A stretch of DNA of 64,000 nt from Burkholderia pyrrocinia (lineage in GTDB: Bacteria > Pseudomonadota > Gammaproteobacteria > Burkholderiales > Burkholderiaceae), in the NCBI RefSeq assembly GCF_018417535.1, contig NZ_CP070977.1, positions 1,984,001 to 2,048,000 of the forward strand, written 5' to 3'. Within the stretch, counting starts at the first letter, position 1. The number at the start of each line of letters is the position of its first letter. The notes beneath the pieces were generated by a model that was not told where the DNA came from, made no database searches, and was given only the letters and a program-made list of their open reading frames with translations. The position numbers and the translations under genes were made by a program. This document shows positions 22,642 to 31,640 of this stretch, in pieces.

Positions 22642-22893
22642 ATGGACAACGACCACCTGATCGACATGGCCAACCAGATCGGCGCATTCTTCGATTCGAT
22701 GCCCGATCGCGACGAAGCGCTGACCGGCATCGCCGAGCATATCCGGCGCTTCTGGGAGCCGCGGATGCGCCGCGCATTGCTCGCCTCGCTCGACGATCCG
22801 TCGAGCGAAGGTGCGCTACGGGCGGCGCCGATCGTGCGCGACGCGATCGCCACTCACCGCGCATCGCTCGTTCCTGCCGCGGCAACCGCCTGA
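22642..22893 (+). CDS. fdsD: Formate dehydrogenase delta subunit
   Basis: 83 residues matching FdsD: MDNDHLIDMANQIGAFFDSMPDR, then IAEHIRRFWEPRMRRALL. The protein assists maturation or stability of the FdsABG complex. It follows fdsA after 7 bp. The sulfurtransferase gene fdsC, which in Cupriavidus lies between fdsA and fdsD, is absent here. fdsD ends 9 bp before the converging monooxygenase gene, with no terminator visible. Confidence 0.92.
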   Translation: MDNDHLIDMANQIGAFFDSMPDRDEALTGIAEHIRRFWEPRMRRALLASLDDPSSEGALRAAPIVRDAIATHRASLVPAAATA

Positions 22894-22902
22894 CCGGCGC
22901 TG

Positions 22903-24549
22903 CTACGCGGACACTGACATGCCCGCGAACCAGCTTTCGCAGTGGCGCAGCAACGCGCTCGCGTCGGTCGCCGTGCGCCCGCGCGCGGCGACATAGCCGT
23001 CGGGCCGCAACAGGTAGAACGACGGCCGCGAGCGGCCGTACTCCTGGGCCAGCCCGGCGGCACCGTCGTCTTCGGCATCGGTGATCCGCCACACGCGCAC
23101 GGCGCCCGGCATGATTCGTTCGAGCCCCTGCACGAGCGCCTGCGCATCGGCCGCCAGCGGCGGCGCAGCGCCGGCGCCGGCATTCGCCGGCTCTTCGAGC
23201 AGCAGCAGCGTGAAGCTCGCCGGATCGTGCAGGTCGTATAGCTGCGCCGTTCCCGGCGCCTGACCGAGCGGGCCGTCGAGCACGTGCGCGAGCGCGTCGG
23301 GCGCCCGCTCGCCTGCGCGCGGGCCGCCGTCGAGCACGCGCTCCAGCGTGAGCGGACTCTTGCGGTACTGCACGCCAAGCTCGCTGACCGTGCGCCGCAC
23401 CGCGTCGCGCATCGGCCCGAACGACACCAGCAGCGGCACGACATGATCGCGCAGCAGCTTCATCGCGCCGCGCTCCGCCTCGACGACCTGCGTGATGAAA
23501 CTGGTCTGCCGCAACACGTCGCGCTCGATCGGGTAGCGCTCGGCGTGATAGGTGTCGAGCAGCCGTTCGGGCGTGCCCGCGCCGAGCACGCGCGCGAGCT
23601 TCCAGCCGAGATTGAACGCCTCCTGGATGCCGGTGTTCATGCCCTGCGCGCCGGCCGGGCTGTGGACGTGCGCGGCATCGCCCGCGAAGAACACGCGGCC
23701 GTGACGCAGCCGGTCGACCATCCGGCTGTGCAGGTGGAAATAGGACGACCACGCGAGATCGCTCGGCGCAATCGACGCGCCGACGCGCGCACGCACGATC
23801 GCGTCGCATTCCGCGAGCGACGGGGTCGGCGCATCGGGTGACGCATCGCTGCCGGGCGGCCGGTCGGCAACGAGCCGGTAACGACCGCCGCCCATCGGAA
23901 ACAGGCCCGCCATGCCTTCGGGCGTCGTGAACAGGTGGATCTCTTCGTCCGGCCAGCCGGGTATCGCCGCGAAATCGGCGAGCAGGAAAGTCTGTTCGAA
24001 CGCCTGCCCGGTGAAGCCCAGGCCGAGCAAATGCCTGACGGTGCTGTGCGCGCCGTCGGCAGCGATCAGGTACGACGGCGCGAATGATTCGTCGCGGCCG
24101 TCGGCGCAGCGGATCGTCACGTCGAGCGACGTGCCGCCTGCCTCGCACGCGGTCAGCGTCGCGCCGCGCTCGACTGTCACGCCGAACCCGGCCAGGTGCT
24201 CGGCGAGCAGCCGCTCGGTAATGCTCTGGTCGAGAAACAGCAGATACGGGTAGCGCGTTTGCAGCGGATCGAAGTCGAGCCGCGCGATCACGCGGCCGTC
24301 GGCATGCAGCGCGGCCGCATGCGCGCGATGGCCGAGCGCGAGAAACGGCTCGACCGCGCGATGCTGCTCCAGCAGTTCGAGCGTGCGTGCCTGGATGCCG
24401 ATCGCGCGCGAATACGGCGCGGGCGTGGCGAGGCGGTCGATGATGCGCACCGGCACGCGGGCCCGTGCGAGGCTCATCGCCGCGGCAAGGCCGGTCGGCC
24501 CCGCGCCGACGATCAGCACGGGCGGGATATCGGGCAGTGTGTCAGCCAT
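22903..24549 (-). CDS. FAD-dependent aromatic monooxygenase
   Basis: 548 residues from ATG 24549. FAD-binding motifs are VLIVGAGPTGLAAAMSLAR (GxGxxG near residue 12), the mid-protein YLIAADGAHSTVRHLLG (DG motif), and FFAGDAAHVHSPAGAQGMNT (GD motif). The C-terminal ~150 residues form a thioredoxin-like domain as in phenol- and polyketide-type hydroxylases. Such enzymes hydroxylate aromatic substrates using NAD(P)H and O2. The substrate cannot be read from the sequence and no pathway genes adjoin it. Confidence 0.88.
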   Translation of the reverse strand: MADTLPDIPPVLIVGAGPTGLAAAMSLARARVPVRIIDRLATPAPYSRAIGIQARTLELLEQHRAVEPFLALGHRAHAAALHADGRVIARLDFDPLQTRYPYLLFLDQSITERLLAEHLAGFGVTVERGATLTACEAGGTSLDVTIRCADGRDESFAPSYLIAADGAHSTVRHLLGLGFTGQAFEQTFLLADFAAIPGWPDEEIHLFTTPEGMAGLFPMGGGRYRLVADRPPGSDASPDAPTPSLAECDAIVRARVGASIAPSDLAWSSYFHLHSRMVDRLRHGRVFFAGDAAHVHSPAGAQGMNTGIQEAFNLGWKLARVLGAGTPERLLDTYHAERYPIERDVLRQTSFITQVVEAERGAMKLLRDHVVPLLVSFGPMRDAVRRTVSELGVQYRKSPLTLERVLDGGPRAGERAPDALAHVLDGPLGQAPGTAQLYDLHDPASFTLLLLEEPANAGAGAAPPLAADAQALVQGLERIMPGAVRVWRITDAEDDGAAGLAQEYGRSRPSFYLLRPDGYVAARGRTATDASALLRHCESWFAGMSVSA

Positions 24550-24679
24550 GAGAACCTCGATGACACGCGACCCTGCAAGTCTACGCCGCTCCGCGTCACG
24601 GGGCCATATGCAGACCGGCCGAAGCGCGGCACCCATGCGCGGTGTGGGAAAATACGCGCTTTCCGTCAGTTTTCGCGTC

Positions 24680-26518
24680 ATGGATTCCGCATTCGACCGA
24701 GCGTATGCAGCACACCGCGCGGGCCGCCTCGCCGAGGCCGAGCACGGCTATCGCGCCGCACTCGCCACCAATCCCGCCGACGCCGACGCGCTGCATTTGT
24801 TCGGCGTGCTGCGGCACCAGCAGGGCCAGCACGCCGAGGCAGCCGATCTCGTCGGCCGCGCCGTCGCGCTGCGTCCGGACGATGCCGCGCTGCAGCTCAA
24901 TCTCGGCAACGCGCTGAAGGCGCTCGGCCGGCTCGACGAAGCGATCGACCGCTTTCGCAACGCGCTGACGCTCGCGCCCGAATTTCCGCTCGCGCACTAC
25001 AACCTGGGCAACGCGTATGCGGCGCTGCAGCGCCACGAGGATGCGATCGACGCATTCGGCCGCGCGCTCCGGCTCACACCCGACGACGCATCGATCCACA
25101 ACAATCTCGGCAACGCGCTGAACGCGCTCGGCCGCCATGACGACGCGCTCGCCGCGTTCCGTCGCGCGCTCGAACTGCGGCCCGGGCATGCGGGCGCGCA
25201 CAACAACCTCGCGATGGCGCTGAACGCGATGGGCCGCGCCGACGACGCGATCGCACACTTCCAGGCCGCGATTGCCGCGCAGCCGCGCTTCGTCGCCGCG
25301 CATTTCAATCTCGGCAACACGTTCGATGCGGTCGGCCGCCATGCCGAAGCGGCCGCCGCGTTCGAAGCCGCGCTCGCGCTCCATCCGCCGTTTCCGCTCG
25401 CGCTGTTCGGGCTCGCGAACGCGCTGTGCGCGCAGGCGCGCCACCGCGACGCGCTGCCCTACTACGAGCGCGCCGTCGGTCTCGATCCGTCGTTCAGCCT
25501 GGCGTGGCTGAACCTCGGCAACGCGCATCACGCGCTCTGCGCGCACGAGATGGCGCTGCGCGCATTCGACCAGGCGTTGCGCGTCGAACCCGATCTCACG
25601 CTCGCGCGGCTGCACCGCGCGGTCACGCTGCTGACGCTCGGCGACTTCACGCGCGGCCTGCCCGCGTACGAAGCGCGCCACGAAACACCGGGCGCGATAC
25701 CGCTCGGCACGCTGCCGCGCTGGCAGGGCGAGCCGATTGCGTCGCGCACGCTGCTGATCCGCGCGGAACAGGGGTTCGGCGACACGCTGCAGTTCGTCCG
25801 CTTCGTGCCACTCGCCCGCGCACGCTGTGCGCGCGTCGTACTCGAAGTCCAGCCTGAACTCGTCCCGCTGCTGGCGCCCGCCGCATCGCGCTGGCACGTG
25901 ACGCTCGTCGCGCAAGGCGCCGCAAAACCACCTGCGGCGGACGTCGCCTGCACGCTGATGAGCCTGCCGTTCCTGCTCGGGCTTCAGCCGGCGGACATCG
26001 TCGGCGGCTCGCGCTACCTCGACGCGCCCGACGGCGCCCGCCGGCACTTTCGCGGCTCGCTCGGCGGGCAGTCGAAGCGCAAGTTCGGCCTCGCGTGGTC
26101 GGGGCGCCGGCAGGCGCAGGAAAACCGCTCGATGCCGTTCGACGCGCTCGCACCGCTGCTCGCGCTGCCGGACGTCGACTGGATCGTGCTGCAGCCAGCA
26201 CTCGACGACGACGAGCGTGCGCGCGTCGACGCGCATCCGCGCGTGCATCGCCTCGACGGCCGGCTGAACGACTTCGCCGATACGGCCGCGCTAATCGAGC
26301 GGCTCGATGGCGTCGTCACGATCGATACGGCAGTCGCGCACCTCGCGGGCGCGCTCGGCAAGCCGCTGTGGGTCATGCTGCCGTTCGCGCCCGACTGGCG
26401 CTGGTTCACCGGCGACGACTGCCCGTGGTATCCACAGGCCAGGATCGCCCGCCAGCCTGCGCCGGGAGCATGGCTCGACGTGGCGGCCGCGGTCGCCGGC
26501 ACACTGCGCGAAGCCTGA
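24680..26518 (+). CDS. TPR protein with C-terminal glycosyltransferase-like domain
   Basis: 612 residues from ATG 24680 (MDSAFDRAYAAHRAGRLAEA). Roughly nine to ten TPR repeats fill residues ~1-340, many carrying LNLGNAL/NNLGNAL. Residues ~370-610 resemble the heptosyltransferase (GT9) C-terminal fold, with FGLAWSGR, VVTIDTAVAHLAGALGKPLW and LPFAPDWRWF. Similar TPR-GT proteins may modify proteins or surface glycans; the substrate is unknown. It is divergent from the monooxygenase (130 bp) and ends before a strong terminator. No signal peptide is seen, so it is probably cytosolic. Confidence 0.82.
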   Translation: MDSAFDRAYAAHRAGRLAEAEHGYRAALATNPADADALHLFGVLRHQQGQHAEAADLVGRAVALRPDDAALQLNLGNALKALGRLDEAIDRFRNALTLAPEFPLAHYNLGNAYAALQRHEDAIDAFGRALRLTPDDASIHNNLGNALNALGRHDDALAAFRRALELRPGHAGAHNNLAMALNAMGRADDAIAHFQAAIAAQPRFVAAHFNLGNTFDAVGRHAEAAAAFEAALALHPPFPLALFGLANALCAQARHRDALPYYERAVGLDPSFSLAWLNLGNAHHALCAHEMALRAFDQALRVEPDLTLARLHRAVTLLTLGDFTRGLPAYEARHETPGAIPLGTLPRWQGEPIASRTLLIRAEQGFGDTLQFVRFVPLARARCARVVLEVQPELVPLLAPAASRWHVTLVAQGAAKPPAADVACTLMSLPFLLGLQPADIVGGSRYLDAPDGARRHFRGSLGGQSKRKFGLAWSGRRQAQENRSMPFDALAPLLALPDVDWIVLQPALDDDERARVDAHPRVHRLDGRLNDFADTAALIERLDGVVTIDTAVAHLAGALGKPLWVMLPFAPDWRWFTGDDCPWYPQARIARQPAPGAWLDVAAAVAGTLREA

Positions 26519-26527
26519 ACGCACACG

Positions 26528-26557
26528 AAAAAAGGGAGCGCGCTGCGCTCCCTTTTT
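26528..26557. terminator. Bidirectional terminator between TPR gene and MHS transporter
   Basis: Hairpin AAAAAGGGAGCGC/GCGCTCCCTTTTT with a short loop, having T-runs on both strands; it serves the two convergent genes. Confidence 0.9.
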
Positions 26558-26602
26558 CAATGCAATGCCTGCGGCCGGTGCCGCGCGATGTGCGGGTGCG
26601 TG

Positions 26603-27898
26603 TCAGGCCGCCTTGTACTGGTTGCGCGCCTCGGGCGTGCGATACAGCACGAGCGTCGCAATCAGCCCGCAAATCGCGGCCACGCTCAGCCACAGCCCCG
26701 GCGCCGCCTTGTTCCCGGTCTGGTGGATCAGCAGCGTCGAGATGGCCGGCGTGAAACCGCCGATCGTCGTCGCCAGGCTGTACGCGAGCGAGAAGCCTGC
26801 CGTGCGCACGTCGGCCGGCATCACTTCGGTCAGCGCGACGACCATCGCACCGTTGTACGACCCGTACAGGAACGACAGCCACAGCTCGACCGCGAGCAGC
26901 CGCACGAACGACGGATCGCCGACGAGCCACAGTACGGCCGGGTAAGCCGACAGCAGCGTCAGCACCGTGAACGCGATCAGCACCGGGCGGCGGCCGATGC
27001 GATCGGACAGCGCGCCGGACAGCGGCAGCCACACGAGGTTGGAGATGCCGACGCAGACGGTCACGACAAGCGCGTCGATCGACGACAGGTGCAGCACTTC
27101 CTTGCCGAACGTCGGCGTATAGGCGGTGATCATGTAGAACGACACCGTCGTCATGATCACCATCCCCATGCCGGCAACCACGACGCCCCAGTTGTCGAGC
27201 ATCGAGCGCATGATCTCGCCCATCGTCGGACGGTGGCGCTTCGCGAGGAACTCGTCGGTCTCCTTCAGCGAACGTCGGATCAGGAACAGGAACGGCACGA
27301 TCAGGCAGCCGATCAGGAACGGAATACGCCAGCCCCACGCGGTCATCTCCTCGGCCGGCAGCGCGCGGTTCAGCAGCACGCCGACAAGCGCGGCGAACAC
27401 GACGGCCACCTGCTGGCTACCCGACTGCCACGACGTATAGAACCCCTTGTGGCCCTTCGTCGCGATCTCCGACAGGTAGACCGACACGCCGCCGAGTTCG
27501 ACACCCGCCGAGAAACCCTGCAGCAGCCGGCCGAGCAGCACGAGTACCGGCGCGAGCACGCCGATCGTCGCGTAGCCGGGTATCGCGGCCACCGTGAGCG
27601 TACCGAGCGCCATCAGCCCGAGCGTCAGGATCAGCCCCTTGCGGCGGCCGTGATGATCGATGTACGCGCCGAGCACGATCGCGCCGACCGGCCGCATCAG
27701 GAAGCCCGCGCCGAACACCGACAGCGACAGCATCAGCGACGCGAATGCGTTGCCGCTCGGGAAGTACGTTTTTGCGATGGCCGACGCGTAATACCCGTAG
27801 ACCATGAAGTCGTACATTTCCAGGAAGTTGCCGCTGACGACCCGGAATACGGTGCGGAATTTCGATTCCTGCGCGATAGCGTGTGACGCTGTGGACAT
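26603..27898 (-). CDS. MFS transporter, metabolite:H+ symporter (MHS) family
   Basis: 431 residues with 12 predicted membrane segments. The family marks are [18 protein letters not shown] in TM1, the loop 2-3 motif DHHGRRKG and [15 protein letters not shown] in TM4. MHS proteins import di- and tricarboxylates and similar acids; this one is nearest the citrate/tricarballylate group by eye. The start is ATG 27898; the upstream open frame is not conserved. Its upstream region contains perfect dyad repeats that probably regulate it. No catabolic gene adjoins it. Confidence 0.88.
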   Translation of the reverse strand: MSTASHAIAQESKFRTVFRVVSGNFLEMYDFMVYGYYASAIAKTYFPSGNAFASLMLSLSVFGAGFLMRPVGAIVLGAYIDHHGRRKGLILTLGLMALGTLTVAAIPGYATIGVLAPVLVLLGRLLQGFSAGVELGGVSVYLSEIATKGHKGFYTSWQSGSQQVAVVFAALVGVLLNRALPAEEMTAWGWRIPFLIGCLIVPFLFLIRRSLKETDEFLAKRHRPTMGEIMRSMLDNWGVVVAGMGMVIMTTVSFYMITAYTPTFGKEVLHLSSIDALVVTVCVGISNLVWLPLSGALSDRIGRRPVLIAFTVLTLLSAYPAVLWLVGDPSFVRLLAVELWLSFLYGSYNGAMVVALTEVMPADVRTAGFSLAYSLATTIGGFTPAISTLLIHQTGNKAAPGLWLSVAAICGLIATLVLYRTPEARNQYKAA

Positions 27899-28102
27899 GT
27901 TTTTCTCGCTCAGATCGGATGGTGCGAATCCGCGCCGCATGGATCCGACGACGCTCGTGACGCCGGGTCGGCGCGCGCGGGCATCGCTGCCCGCGGGCGG
28001 CGCGCCGCACAACGACGCACGCATCGGCATGGTTCGCGAATGGTGCCACGCCAAGCCGACATTTGCCTTGTGTCGCCGCTGCCGTCGCCGTCGCCGTCGC
28101 GA

Positions 28103-28146
28103 CATTCGACTCGTACGAGTCATCCCGCATTCGACTCGTACGAGTC
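28103..28146. repeat. Two direct copies of a 19-bp element containing a 14-bp palindrome
   Basis: CATTCGACTCGTACGAGTC occurs at 28103-28121 and again at 28128-28146, 25 bp apart. Each copy contains the perfect palindrome GACTCGTACGAGTC (28108-28121, 28133-28146). A separation of about two and a half helical turns suggests binding sites for a dimeric regulator. They lie ~205 bp before the MHS transporter and ~135 bp before the divergent ORF. Confidence 0.85.
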
Positions 28147-28166
28147 GTCCCAATACGGAAGCAAAA

Positions 28167-28182
28167 ATCAGATTGATCTGAT
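28167..28182. promoter_or_regulatory. Third dyad in the same intergenic region
   Basis: Perfect inverted repeat ATCAGAT-TG-ATCTGAT, 20 bp beyond the second palindrome. Its sequence differs from the first two, so it may bind another protein. Confidence 0.5.
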
Positions 28183-28280
28183 CGACCGCCCTTCGCTGAC
28201 TAACCACAATGTCACGATTTGCGACGACATTTCCGCGCCGCGGCCGGCACGGTTGTCTGTGTCGCACGGCGTACCGCCCT

Positions 28281-29264
28281 ATGACCCCATCGCCCCTCGT
28301 CCCCGTCGAAGGCGCGCTCGCGCGCCCTCGCGCCGCCCCGCTCGATCACGTACCGCCGTTCGGACGCGAATGGACCTTTCGCGGTGCACCCGGCGCGCGG
28401 CCCGGCAAGCACTGCCTCGCGACACTGACGACATCCTGCATCGACGTCGACAGTCCGCACCGCGCGTGCCGCTGGCAGCCGCTGCCCGTAGCGACATCAG
28501 CGCCGAATTCGGCAGGGGTGCCGGTCGTGCAGGCTGCCGTTACCGGCACGCGCTTCCGACGTACCGTCCAGGGCCCTCGCGACCGACGTGCAATGTATGC
28601 AATCTGCTGGAGCTTCGGCGCGCTCGGCATCATCGGCTGGCTGATTGCCGCGCATGAACCGTACACGGGCTTCGAGCCTGCGCACACGATCCGGATGGCC
28701 GGCGGTGCGCCTGAATCCGCCACGTCATCAACCGGCACCGTACGGGGCGCCGCGGTTCAGCCGGGTACGTCGACGAACACTTCACCGCAGCGAACAGCGG
28801 CGACACCTGTCACGAGAACCGAAGAATCACTATCGGCCACGCATCACGCCGTGCCTCGTCAAGCGTCGCTTCGCCCGAAAGCAACGTCCGACGTGCGGCG
28901 CGCCGCCGCTGCATCGCCGACATCGCCGCATCGAACCAATGGCCAGCGCACGACAGCGACCCCGGCGCGAATACCGACCGTGCCGCGACTGGCTGCACGT
29001 CCGCCAATCCCGAGCGATACCGCCAACGCCCGCACACGCGATCGGCTCGTCCCGCCGCCACACGCAACGAACGCACGCGATACACACGATGCGCGCGAAA
29101 CGCTCGACACGCTCGACGATCCGCACACGCTGATCGCAATGGCAAACGCGCTGCGCGCTGCGCAGCCAGCCCGTTCAGCGCACGCGCCCGCCGCCGGTTT
29201 CGACTGGACATCGCAACTGTCCCATCGCCGCGTGACCGACACACCGGACGCATTCGCGCGCTGA
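28281..29264 (+). CDS. Hypothetical protein with one membrane segment and a disordered tail
   Basis: If started at ATG 28281 ([17 protein letters not shown]) the product has 327 residues. A single hydrophobic stretch ([20 protein letters not shown], residues ~105-124) is followed by ~200 residues rich in Thr, Ser, Pro, Ala and Arg, which look disordered. The frame also allows starts at 28209 or at ATG 28593, just before the membrane segment. No family is recognised. Codon use is less biased than in the flanking genes, so the coding status is uncertain. The terminator at 29277-29310 follows. Confidence 0.45.
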   Translation: MTPSPLVPVEGALARPRAAPLDHVPPFGREWTFRGAPGARPGKHCLATLTTSCIDVDSPHRACRWQPLPVATSAPNSAGVPVVQAAVTGTRFRRTVQGPRDRRAMYAICWSFGALGIIGWLIAAHEPYTGFEPAHTIRMAGGAPESATSSTGTVRGAAVQPGTSTNTSPQRTAATPVTRTEESLSATHHAVPRQASLRPKATSDVRRAAAASPTSPHRTNGQRTTATPARIPTVPRLAARPPIPSDTANARTRDRLVPPPHATNARDTHDARETLDTLDDPHTLIAMANALRAAQPARSAHAPAAGFDWTSQLSHRRVTDTPDAFAR

Positions 29265-29276
29265 CGGTCGCCCAAT

Positions 29277-29310
29277 AAAAAACCCGGCGAAGATCGCTTC
29301 GCCGGGTTTC
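29277..29310 (-). terminator. Intrinsic terminator after the DUF2968 gene
   Basis: AAACCCGGCGAAG/CTTCGCCGGGTTT hairpin with CGAT loop; on the minus strand it runs into TTTTTTATT. On the plus strand the T-run is short. Confidence 0.85.
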
Positions 29311-29341
29311 GCTCGTCTCTCTCCGTCGGTCTGACGAATCG

Positions 29342-30049
29342 TTACTTGTGCGAGGGCAGCCCCGTCTCGGTCTGCTTCTCGAGTTGCCGCACCTGCTCCT
29401 GCAGATCGCGCAACTGCATCTGCGCGGCCCGCTTCTCGACCTGCAGCGCCTGCGTCTGCTCCTGGGCCGACTTCTGCCGCTGCGTGACCTCGGCCTGCTG
29501 GCTGCGCGCGACGCTCAGGTCGGCCTGCAACTGCTGCGCACGATTCGCCTGCAGCGCGATCACGCGTTCGAGAAACGCCTTCTGCGCCTGCAGCTCGGTA
29601 CGGCGGATCTCGAGATCCGCAAGTTGCACGGTCTGCTCGACGAAGTTCGCGTACACCATCTCCGCGCGGCTCTTCTCCTGTGACCGGATCACGCGCCACA
29701 GATGCTTGTCCTGGAACAGCGCGACGTAGTACGTCATCTCGCGCGGATCGAACATCAGGCTCGCACCGTAGCTACCGTTGTACGTCGTGCGCATCTCGAC
29801 GATCCGGCCGTCGTGCAGCATCTGCGTCAGTTCGGCGACGTTGCCTTGCGCGCTGGCGTCCGAGGCGTTCGGGATGGCTGCGGCGGATGCCGCCGGCACC
29901 GCATCGCCTCTCAGGCTCGTGACCGCCGGACGCGTACCGGCGACCGGCGCGGTCGCGTCGGCGGACCACGCCGCGCCCGCTTGCGCGCAGGCGGCCAGCG
30001 CAACGATCCACGTTGCGCATCGTGCAGGGGAAAAGTTTCGGAAAGCCAA
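29342..30049 (-). CDS. DUF2968 exported coiled-coil protein
   Basis: 235 residues when started at TTG 30049, giving (M)AFRNFSPARCATWIVALAA, a signal peptide with cleavage near AAWSADA. A CGGAG site lies 7 nt before the TTG, while the nearest in-frame ATG codes for an unlikely Arg/Cys-rich extension. The domain carries NGSYGASLMFDPREMTYYVALFQDKHLWRVI. Residues ~120-230 form a long Gln/Glu/Arg-rich coiled coil. The family is mainly found in Burkholderiales and has no known function; probably periplasmic. Confidence 0.8.
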   Translation of the reverse strand: MAFRNFSPARCATWIVALAACAQAGAAWSADATAPVAGTRPAVTSLRGDAVPAASAAAIPNASDASAQGNVAELTQMLHDGRIVEMRTTYNGSYGASLMFDPREMTYYVALFQDKHLWRVIRSQEKSRAEMVYANFVEQTVQLADLEIRRTELQAQKAFLERVIALQANRAQQLQADLSVARSQQAEVTQRQKSAQEQTQALQVEKRAAQMQLRDLQEQVRQLEKQTETGLPSHK

Positions 30050-30164
30050 CGTCAGACTCCGGCGAACGAATCGGAACTCGCGATTATCGTTCAAAACAAA
30101 ACGACCGCATCTCGAATTAATCGGGATGCGGCCGGCCTTCGTGCGATACGAAGAATGTGGCTTG

Positions 30165-31337
30165 CTACAGACGGGTTTCGCGTGCCGCGCGCAGGAACGC
30201 ATCGAGCAGCGGCGTACAGTCGAGCAACTCCGCGCCGCCCGCACGATGGAACTCGGGGTGCCATTGCACGCCGACAACGAACGGCGAACGCCGATGGCGG
30301 ATGCCCTCGATGATCCCGTCGCCGGCCGACACGGCCTCGATGTTCAGATCGCGGCCGAGATCGCGGATCGCCTGATGGTGGATCGAGTTGACGATCGCTT
30401 CGCTGCGCCCGGGGAACATGCTCGCGAGCGTCGACGAGTCGGGGAAGCGGATGGCATGGCGATGCTGGTCGTAATGCTCGCTCACATGCGCATTCGCGGT
30501 CGGCACGTCGGTGGCGATGTCCTGATACAGCGACCCGCCGAACGCAACGTTGATCAACTGGCAGCCGCGACAGACGCCGAGGACGGGTTTGCCGGACTCG
30601 ACGAACTCGTGCAGCAGCTCGAGCTCGTACATGTCGCGCACGCGATCGCCCGGCCATTCGGGGCGAACATCCGACGCCGCGTAGGTTTGCGGCGACACGT
30701 CGGCGCCGCCTTGCAGCAGCAGGCCGTCGAGATGCTTCGCGTAGTCGCGCAGGCGGATATTGCTCGGGTGAATCATGCCCTGGTGGCCGACGGTCGGAAT
30801 CATGAACACGAGCACGTCGCGCGACATCACCCAGTGTGCGATCGATTCCTCGAGATACTGCAGCGTCTTGCCCCGCAGCCCCTTCGCGCCCGGCTCCGGA
30901 TGGAAGATCCGCGCCGACACGCCGATGCGCAGCGTGCGCTGCGTGATGCGCTGGCCGGCGCGATCAAACAGCCGGCGCGCGCGGGCCGCGATGATTCGGC
31001 CGAACACCGACCACGGCGTGTCGCTCTGCTTCAGGTACGCCGGCGGCGCATGCTGCGCGCTCGCGGGCGGCGGCCGCGGCGTATCGAAATCGGGATGCGC
31101 GCCGAACCCGGGCGGCGGCGCGCCAGGCTTCGGCGGCGCGGCGACGCCATCGCTGGCGGCACCCGTCGAACCCGGTGCACCCGGCTCGGTGGCAGCCGTC
31201 ACCGGCGACGCGCCGTCCACGGCAACGTTCTGCGCTGCCGGCGCATCGGGCGTTTTCGCCGGATCGGGACGGGGAGAATCGGAAGAAACGGAAGGGGTGC
31301 CGGGCAGACCGGCCGGGGAAGGCGTGTTTTCGCTCAT
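30165..31337 (-). CDS. Gamma-glutamyl-gamma-aminobutyrate hydrolase-like protein (peptidase C26)
   Basis: 390 residues. The class I glutamine-amidotransferase fold spans ~135-385, with nucleophile Cys256 in VLGVCRGCQLINVAFGG and His360/Glu362 in GVQWHPE. The domain matches PuuD-type hydrolases that remove the gamma-glutamyl group. Residues 1-~105 are an unusual Pro/Ala/Ser-rich disordered extension without a signal peptide, absent from PuuD. No puuABC genes are adjacent, so the substrate is open. It is divergent from the GntR gene. Confidence 0.85.
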   Translation of the reverse strand: MSENTPSPAGLPGTPSVSSDSPRPDPAKTPDAPAAQNVAVDGASPVTAATEPGAPGSTGAASDGVAAPPKPGAPPPGFGAHPDFDTPRPPPASAQHAPPAYLKQSDTPWSVFGRIIAARARRLFDRAGQRITQRTLRIGVSARIFHPEPGAKGLRGKTLQYLEESIAHWVMSRDVLVFMIPTVGHQGMIHPSNIRLRDYAKHLDGLLLQGGADVSPQTYAASDVRPEWPGDRVRDMYELELLHEFVESGKPVLGVCRGCQLINVAFGGSLYQDIATDVPTANAHVSEHYDQHRHAIRFPDSSTLASMFPGRSEAIVNSIHHQAIRDLGRDLNIEAVSAGDGIIEGIRHRRSPFVVGVQWHPEFHRAGGAELLDCTPLLDAFLRAARETRL

Positions 31338-31547
31338 GACGATGGTCTGGTACGTCGCTCACGCGTATGGATAGACGAGGATTCATTATGCTTCAGTGCA
31401 CGATCGCGCGGCAAACCTGCAACATCCTGTCGATATTGTTGCAAGTCCGGTTGCAAGTCGGCGGCAAGCCGCGCCGGGCAGCATCCCGGATCACGGGCCG
31501 GGGACGCCACCACGTCGCCACGTCGTCGCCGCGTGTACTGGACATCA

Positions 31548-31559
31548 GTGATATATCAC
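31548..31559. promoter_or_regulatory. Palindromic operator candidate GTGATATATCAC
   Basis: Perfect 12-bp palindrome in an AT-rich patch of a 303-bp divergent intergenic region, 81 bp before the GntR start. Its size suits autoregulation by the GntR protein. The remaining interval shows no gene. Confidence 0.5.
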
Positions 31560-31640
31560 AATAATATCCACGCATCGTCCACGCTTCCCGATCGCACGCG
31601 CCATGATCGCGCCCCGTCCGGCCGCCGCGCCGCAACCCGC

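Noticed and set aside
18016..22853. Very long minus-strand open frames opposite fdsB and fdsA (579 and 1094 codons)
   Set aside because: Arg/Asp/Val-rich translations typical of antisense frames in high-GC genes; the plus-strand subunits have intact motifs throughout.
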